A stretch of DNA of 23,487 nt from Oscillospiraceae bacterium (GTDB lineage Bacteria; Bacillota; Clostridia; Oscillospirales; Acutalibacteraceae): positions 1 to 23,487 of the forward strand of contig WQRM01000005.1 in assembly GCA_009786735.1 (NCBI GenBank), given 5' to 3'. The notes under the pieces were generated by a model. It worked only from the letters and a program-made list of their open reading frames with translations, ran no database searches and was not told where the DNA came from. This document shows, one piece after another, positions 19,307 through 23,487 of the stretch; the stretch's first letter is position 1, and every line of letters begins with the position of its first letter. A program made the translations under genes and the position numbers.

Positions 19307-20131
19307 TTATTTTGCCGCGTTGAACTCCTCTGCCAACAGACCATACAGCACTTCGTCCCAAAACCGCCCTTGATGGAACACCTGCTCGCGCCGCGTGCCC
19401 TCCTTGGTGAAGCCCAGCTGCTCGAACAGCTTGATGTTCACTGCGTCCTGCGCGATGAAGCCCGTGTGGCAACGGTGCAAGCGCAGCTCGTTGAAGGCGT
19501 AGTCCAGCATCAACTTCGCGCCAGCCAAGCCGCGATGTTCTTCAGTCGCGCCGAAGAACAAGCCAAACGTGCCGTTGCGTCGGTCGATGCCGTGCAGGTT
19601 GCCGCCGCCGATGTACTCACCTTCGGGCGTTTCAAATGCTAGACAAATGCGTGTTTCGCTGCCCCAATTTTCGTTGATATAATTTTCCCAGCTTTCTTGG
19701 CGCAGTGTTTCGTCCATGGGCAGCTCTTGTTCATAGTCCGTGAAGAAACGCCACGGGCTGTCGTACATATCAAAACGTTGCAGCTTCCAGTCTTCGGGGC
19801 GCGAACGGCGCACACGCACGAGGTCATTTTGCCAATAATACTTGCCGTAGTCGGTGTCGTTCATGTGATCATCTCCTTTTGAGTAGAGTATTTTGCGCAG
19901 CGCATCGTCTGACAAAAAATAGCTTTCGCTCAACTCGCTCATGCCCGCGCCGAGCTTGTGCTCCCTGCGGATTTCTGCGTTGCGCCGGGCATACATCGCC
20001 TTGGCGCCGGTGCCCTCGCCCCACGCTTTGCGCCGCGCCGCCGGGACATACAATAACTCACCGGCTGCGTGCTTTTGCAATTCCTGCAGCAGATGCACGG
20101 GCAGCAACTCGGCGGCTTTTCGGTATTTCAT
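19307..20131 (-). CDS. CD3324-like HTH domain fused to a GNAT acetyltransferase
   Basis: A 274-aa frame made of two parts. Residues 1-88 resemble the CD3324 family (MKYRKAAELLPVHLLQELQK, GELLYVPAARRKAWGEGTG, then a helix-turn-helix ending in LRKILYSKG), usually a stand-alone small protein. Residues about 90-274 are a RimJ/RimL-type GNAT N-acetyltransferase (GEYIGGGNLHGID, EEHRGLAGAKLMLDYAF, LFEQLGFTKEGTRRE). The GNAT part has its own ATG at 19864, preceded on the minus strand by AAAGGAGATG at ideal spacing, so both a fused and a free acetyltransferase (185 aa) may be made. No stop codon separates them. AAAGGAG precedes the first ATG. Confidence 0.83.
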   Translation of the reverse strand: MKYRKAAELLPVHLLQELQKHAAGELLYVPAARRKAWGEGTGAKAMYARRNAEIRREHKLGAGMSELSESYFLSDDALRKILYSKGDDHMNDTDYGKYYWQNDLVRVRRSRPEDWKLQRFDMYDSPWRFFTDYEQELPMDETLRQESWENYINENWGSETRICLAFETPEGEYIGGGNLHGIDRRNGTFGLFFGATEEHRGLAGAKLMLDYAFNELRLHRCHTGFIAQDAVNIKLFEQLGFTKEGTRREQVFHQGRFWDEVLYGLLAEEFNAAK

Positions 20132-20160
20132 GGCGCTGCTCCTTTCATTGGGCTGCTCTT

Positions 20161-20189
20161 AGTATACACCAAAACCCGCCTTCGCGCAA
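20161..20189 (-). promoter_or_regulatory. Promoter of the CD3324-GNAT gene
   Basis: On the minus strand, TTGCGC (20184-20189, weak -35) and TATACT (20161-20166) are 17 bp apart, 29 bp before the start codon. Confidence 0.6.
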
Positions 20190-20270
20190 GGGAGAGAATT
20201 TTTTAACACACCCCTTTGCCGCCCACTGAATAAGATGAAATAGCACGATTTTGCGGAAAGGAGACAGACC

Positions 20271-20432
20271 ATGCGCGGGTATTCGCGGCTGCCGTGTGGC
20301 AGAAACTTTTTGGCGGCTGCGTTTTTCACGGGGCTGGCGTTAGCGTTGCTGCTGCCTTGGCTTGCGGTAGTGTTGCTGTGCATGGCGGTTGCCACCGCGG
20401 TGGTGTGTGTTTTTCGTATGAACCGTTATTAG
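20271..20432 (+). CDS. 53-aa hydrophobic protein upstream of spoVM
   Basis: A short frame that a length cut-off would miss. It begins MRGYSRLPCGRNFLAAAFF and contains one long hydrophobic span (about residues 14-48, rich in Ala, Leu and Val; possibly a two-helix hairpin), then FRMNRY. AAAGGAG lies 8 nt before the ATG. Its stop codon is 15 bp before the spoVM start, so the two are co-transcribed. It is probably a small sporulation membrane peptide by association; I know no family for it. Confidence 0.65.
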   Translation: MRGYSRLPCGRNFLAAAFFTGLALALLLPWLAVVLLCMAVATAVVCVFRMNRY

Positions 20433-20447
20433 ACAAAGGAGGTCACC

Positions 20448-20531
20448 ATGAAGGTTGTTGTGATGCGCAGCCCCAAAGCCTTGAGCGGGATTTTACGGCT
20501 GTTGTTCAAAATCAAAAAGGACGATGAATAA
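20448..20531 (+). CDS. spoVM: Stage V sporulation protein M
   Basis: A 27-residue peptide that forms an amphipathic helix on the outer forespore membrane, senses its curvature, and anchors the SpoIVA coat platform in Bacillus. The visible sequence (MKVVVMRSPKALSG, then a leucine-rich turn and KIKKDDE) matches SpoVM in length, in Pro at position 9, in the small S/G pair at 13-14 and in its basic C-terminus. AAAGGAGGT precedes the ATG at ideal spacing and a strong terminator follows 13 bp after the stop. I saw no convincing sigma-E promoter upstream of the pair. SpoIVA is not in the window. Confidence 0.85.
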   Translation: MKVVVMRSPKALSGILRLLFKIKKDDE

Positions 20532-20543
20532 GTACATAAAAAG

Positions 20544-20576
20544 CCCCCTGCCAAGCGGCAGGGGGTTCGTTATTTT
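20544..20576 (+). terminator. Rho-independent terminator after spoVM
   Basis: CCCCCTGCC (20544-20552) pairs perfectly with GGCAGGGGG (20557-20565) around AAGC, followed by TTCGTTATTTT. Confidence 0.88.
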
Positions 20577-20607
20577 GCATAAACTTGAACTTTTTCCCCA
20601 AAAGGGC

Positions 20608-20636
20608 TTGACAATATATATATATATTGGATGTAC
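20608..20636 (+). promoter_or_regulatory. Promoter region with an (AT)7 tract next to the -35 box
   Basis: A perfect -35 TTGACA (20608-20613) is followed immediately by seven AT dinucleotides (20614-20627) and TGG. At 17 bp from the -35 the -10 position reads ATGTAC (20631-20636), a poor match. Tract length would set the -35/-10 distance, so expression could vary if the repeat slips. Confidence 0.5.
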
Positions 20637-20665
20637 CCCATTTTTCGAAGGAGGTATTCAGCCCA

Positions 20666-21433
20666 ATGAAGTATTGTTCCAAGTGTGATGTAGAGCATCG
20701 CGTACCAGCCGACCACAAATTTTGCCCAGTATGCGGCAGCGAATTTGCCGTCAAGCCCAGCGAGTTCTCTTTTTCTCCCACGTGCGGACATAAACTTGGC
20801 GCGACCTGCGCGTTTTGCCCAGAGTGTGGCGGAAGTCTCGCCGTTCAGCACAACGCACCACCCGTTAATCCACCCAAACTCGGTCAGCTTCAGGGCGTTG
20901 TGCCCGTTTTGCTGACATGGTCTAAGGAGCGCTGGATGTTTCTACTAAGCGGCGTGGGAACGATTTTATTTTCGCTGTTTGGCTGGGCAAGTGTGCGTGG
21001 TGCCGAAATACTGCAAATGATAGCCGGTGAATTGGGGATTCCCTTGAGTTCAATCGGCACGAGTTTCAACCTCTTTAGCTTGCACAACTTGATTGGAACA
21101 GCCGCGCGCATCGCTTCAAGTTTTGACTTTGACGAACTCTCCTCCGTTCGGTCGTTTTTGAGTGTGCTAATTGCCATCTTGCTTGCGGGGTTTGGATGCT
21201 TGATATTTGCCGCCGTTTGGCACTTCAAAGGCAAACAGTGGAAAGTGTTTGCGGCTTTCGGCTTTATTCTGGTTTTGATTTTGATTATCCTCTGGATATT
21301 AGCCGTACTTCTGATAAACTTCGCCGCACGCGAGGAGTTCGGCTTTGCGTTGCTGCGGCTATCGAAACCTTCTTTCATCGTACTCGCCTCCTGCGTGGTG
21401 GGGCTGATTTCGCTGAAAAAAGCAAAGGCATAA
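20666..21433 (+). CDS. Zinc-ribbon multi-pass membrane protein
   Basis: A 255-aa protein. The N-terminal 58 residues hold two to three zinc-ribbon knuckles: CSKC (4, 7) with CPVC (20, 23), then SPTCG (C40), and CAFCPECG (48, 51, 54). In the middle knuckle the first expected cysteine is a serine. After a Pro-rich linker come about four membrane helices (about residues 90-108, 168-190, 195-220, 232-250). AAGGAGG precedes the ATG at 20666, although the spacing is long. Such zinc-ribbon membrane proteins are common in Clostridia and have no assigned function that I know of. It is more AT-rich than its neighbours and stands alone between two terminators. Confidence 0.82.
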   Translation: MKYCSKCDVEHRVPADHKFCPVCGSEFAVKPSEFSFSPTCGHKLGATCAFCPECGGSLAVQHNAPPVNPPKLGQLQGVVPVLLTWSKERWMFLLSGVGTILFSLFGWASVRGAEILQMIAGELGIPLSSIGTSFNLFSLHNLIGTAARIASSFDFDELSSVRSFLSVLIAILLAGFGCLIFAAVWHFKGKQWKVFAAFGFILVLILIILWILAVLLINFAAREEFGFALLRLSKPSFIVLASCVVGLISLKKAKA

Positions 21434-21446
21434 GCCAACAAAAACC

Positions 21447-21479
21447 AAGCAGTCGGAGTTTCATCCGACTGCTTTTTTT
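21447..21479. terminator. Strong bidirectional terminator
   Basis: AAGCAGTCGGA (21447-21457) pairs perfectly with TCCGACTGCTT (21464-21474), followed by a T-run to 21479. On the minus strand the same hairpin is followed by GGTTTTTG and lies 4 bp after the clpC stop codon. Confidence 0.9.
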
Positions 21480-21482
21480 CAC

Positions 21483-23487
21483 TCACATGCCCACCACGAG
21501 CACCTCACCGGCCTCTTCGCTTAGCGCAACTTGGCTCAGCCCGCCGCCCACCGCCTGCACAATCTGCGCAGTGATGGGATCTTCCACGCGGCGGCGCAGG
21601 GCGTTGCGCAGGTCACGTGCGCCGCGGCTGCCTTGCGCGGCTTGCTCGGCGAGAGCCCGCACGGCTTCGCTCGTCCACGTGAACACGATGCCTTTTTCCA
21701 GCAGAGACTCGCGCAGTTCCTCCAAGTGCAGCAGCGCGATTTTCACGAAATCTTCGGCATCCAAGTCGCGGAAGAAGATAATCTCATCCACCCGACCGAG
21801 GAACTCCGGCCGCAGGAAATCTTTGAGCGCTTTGTTGGCGCGGTCTTGCGTGAAGGCGGCTTTGGTTTGCCCAAAGCCCAGCGCGGCATCGCGGCGTTCG
21901 CTGCCGGCGTTGCTGGTCATGATAATCACGGTGCTGGCGAAGTCCACGTCGCGGCCTTGGGCATCGTGAATGCGACCTTCGTCCAAAATTTGCAGCAGGA
22001 TATTCATCACATCCGGGTGCGCTTTTTCGATTTCGTCAAACAGCACCACGCTGTAGGGTCGGCGGCGCACTTTCTCGGTCAGCTGCCCTGCGTCGTCATA
22101 GCCCACATAGCCCGGCGGCGAGCCGATAATGCGCGACACAGAGAGCTTCTCCATGAACTCACTCATGTCCAGACGGATGAGCGCGTCGGGTTTGTCGAAC
22201 AGTTCGTCAACCAAGCGTTTCACCAGTTCTGTCTTACCCACGCCCGTCGGTCCCACAAAAATGAACGATGCCGGGCGGCGCTGCGGGCTAATCTGCACGC
22301 GGCTGCGGCGGATGGCACAGGACACGGCAGCCACCGCTTCGTCCTGCCCGATGATGTGCCGCTGCAGCGACTCTTCCATGCCACACAGGCGGCGCATGTC
22401 GCTTTCTATCACCTTTTGCGCGGGCACGCCTGTCCACAGCTGGATGACCCGCGCGAGGTCATCTTCGGTCACCAGATTATCCTCGGCTTGCTCTTTCATG
22501 GCAGCCACGCGCGCTTCTTCGCGGATGGCCTCACTGCGAATCTCGCTGATTTTTTCGTAGTCTGGCTCGGCTTGTTCCATGAGCTTTTGCTGTTGCTCCA
22601 GCAGCTTTTGAATGTGCCGCCGCGTGCGCTCGCAGTCGTCGATGGCCTTGTTGCGCAGGTTGGCGCAAGTGCAGGCTTCGTCGAGCAAATCAATGGCTTT
22701 GTCGGGCAAAAAGCGGTCGCTAATGTAGCGCTCGCTGAGCACCACCGCCTTGCGGATGATGCTGTCACCGACCTTCACACGGTGAAATTCTTCATAGTAG
22801 CCCTTCACGCCAGCCAGCATTTTCACGGTGTCTTCGATGGACGGTTCTTCCACCTTCACCGGCTGCAAGCGACGCTCCAGCGCGCTGTCTTTTTCGATGT
22901 ATTTGCGATATTCCGTGAACGTGGTCGCGCCGATAATCTGCACCTCGCCGCGCGACAATGCAGGCTTGAGGATGTTCGCAGCGTTCATCGCGCCCTCGGC
23001 ATCGCCTGCGCCCACCAGCGTGTGCACTTCGTCGATGAACAGGATGATGTTGCCTGCGGTTTTCACCTCTTCAATCAGCCCTTTGATGCGCGCCTCGAAC
23101 TGCCCACGATATTGCGTGCCGGCGACCATGGAGGTCATGTCCAGCAGCTGGATTTCTTTGTCGATCAAGCGCATGGGCACGTCCCCTGCGGCAATGCGCT
23201 GCGCCAGCCCTTCGGCGATGGCGGTTTTGCCCACGCCGGGTTCGCCAATCAAGCAGGGATTATTCTTGCTGCGGCGGCACAGAATCTGCATGCTGCGCGC
23301 GATTTCGTCGTCGCGTCCAATGATGCGGTCAAGCTTGCCATCACGCGCACGGGCGGTTAAGTCCGTGCAAAACTGCGACAGATATCGACGAGACTTATCC
23401 ACATGTTTTTTACCCTTGCGCTGCTTGCCTGCGCCCACGCTCACCGGCTCGCGCCCGCCTGCTTTGGCGGGGGGCTCGTCCGCGTCG
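21483..23487 (-). CDS. clpC: ATP-dependent Clp protease ATP-binding subunit, ClpC type (5' end outside window)
   Basis: Hexameric AAA+ unfoldase that feeds substrates to ClpP. The frame is open to the window edge: codons upstream of the GTG at 23444 remain in frame (a Pro/Ala/Gly linker), so the N-terminal Clp_N domain is probably beyond 23487. Visible are D1 (RIIGRDDEIARSMQIL, Walker A GEPGVGKTA, Walker B ILFIDEVHTLVGAG), a short coiled middle domain (about EQQQKLMEQAEPDYEKISEI) as in ClpC rather than the long ClpB one, and D2 (GPTGVGKTEL, VVLFDEIEKAHPDV, GSPPGYVGYD, the arginine-finger region FLGRVDEIIFF). It ends in a weakly conserved tail (EEAGEVLVVGM). ClpE is an alternative until the N-terminus is seen. 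No mcsAB/ctsR genes are in view. Confidence 0.93.
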   Translation of the reverse strand, partial: DADEPPAKAGGREPVSVGAGKQRKGKKHVDKSRRYLSQFCTDLTARARDGKLDRIIGRDDEIARSMQILCRRSKNNPCLIGEPGVGKTAIAEGLAQRIAAGDVPMRLIDKEIQLLDMTSMVAGTQYRGQFEARIKGLIEEVKTAGNIILFIDEVHTLVGAGDAEGAMNAANILKPALSRGEVQIIGATTFTEYRKYIEKDSALERRLQPVKVEEPSIEDTVKMLAGVKGYYEEFHRVKVGDSIIRKAVVLSERYISDRFLPDKAIDLLDEACTCANLRNKAIDDCERTRRHIQKLLEQQQKLMEQAEPDYEKISEIRSEAIREEARVAAMKEQAEDNLVTEDDLARVIQLWTGVPAQKVIESDMRRLCGMEESLQRHIIGQDEAVAAVSCAIRRSRVQISPQRRPASFIFVGPTGVGKTELVKRLVDELFDKPDALIRLDMSEFMEKLSVSRIIGSPPGYVGYDDAGQLTEKVRRRPYSVVLFDEIEKAHPDVMNILLQILDEGRIHDAQGRDVDFASTVIIMTSNAGSERRDAALGFGQTKAAFTQDRANKALKDFLRPEFLGRVDEIIFFRDLDAEDFVKIALLHLEELRESLLEKGIVFTWTSEAVRALAEQAAQGSRGARDLRNALRRRVEDPITAQIVQAVGGGLSQVALSEEAGEVLVVGM

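Noticed and set aside
21531..23360. 609-codon plus-strand open frame opposite clpC
   Set aside because: It is a shadow of a GC-rich, codon-biased ClpC gene. His/Phe/Ala-rich composition and no start signal.

Overview
The window looks like chromosomal DNA of a spore-forming clostridial Firmicute, most likely near the Oscillospirales/Ruminococcaceae. This rests on moderately high GC, strong Shine-Dalgarno sites, consensus TTGACA/TATAAT promoters, the sporulation genes spoVT and spoVM, a ClpC-type ATPase and the short type of SRP RNA. The species assignment is inference. No CRISPR array, transposase or complete prophage is visible. No stretch longer than about 300 bases is left unexplained.

Layout. 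1-264 is the C-terminal end of a PotD-like polyamine-binding protein. 265-463 holds hairpin-type intergenic repeats. 464-5769 is a minus-strand housekeeping block: an M18 aminopeptidase, a Sua5-CoaE fusion, spoVT, the SRP RNA gene ffs with its terminator, and the rpsF-ssb-rpsR operon, which has a consensus promoter and a probable S6:S18 autoregulatory leader. 5785-11124 is an accessory block of three lipoproteins sharing a nearly identical signal peptide, with an APC-type permease between the first and second. An identical 32-bp operator/promoter block precedes lipoproteins 1 and 2. The plus-strand run continues without a visible terminator through rnc, an AT-rich two-TM coiled-coil protein, a DUF1361 membrane protein, and a protein joining a secreted domain and a TM helix to dihydrofolate reductase (to 14734).

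14833-17304 starts at a new promoter. It has a PHP-domain protein lacking three expected metal ligands, two uncharacterised proteins, tRNA-Arg(CCU), which overlaps the upstream CDS, and tRNA-Ser(CGA) with its own promoter and terminator. 17310-18232 is a minus-strand pair, an HTH-VOC fusion regulator and a zinc-ribbon protein. 18310-19303 is a holin-like protein followed by an amidase-SPOR endolysin. 19307-20189 is a minus-strand CD3324-like/GNAT fusion. 20271-20576 has a 53-aa hydrophobic protein and spoVM, both easily missed. 20608-21479 is a zinc-ribbon membrane protein whose promoter region contains an (AT)7 tract. The window ends inside a minus-strand clpC (21483 to the edge).

The most unusual items are the lipoprotein cassette family with its shared palindromic operator, the membrane-anchored DHFR fusion, the metal-site-degenerate PHP protein, the Sua5-CoaE and CD3324-GNAT fusions, the heptamer array between ssb and rpsR, and the (AT)7 tract, which could be a length-variable switch. 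I could run no searches or alignments. Family assignments come from motifs recognised by eye.
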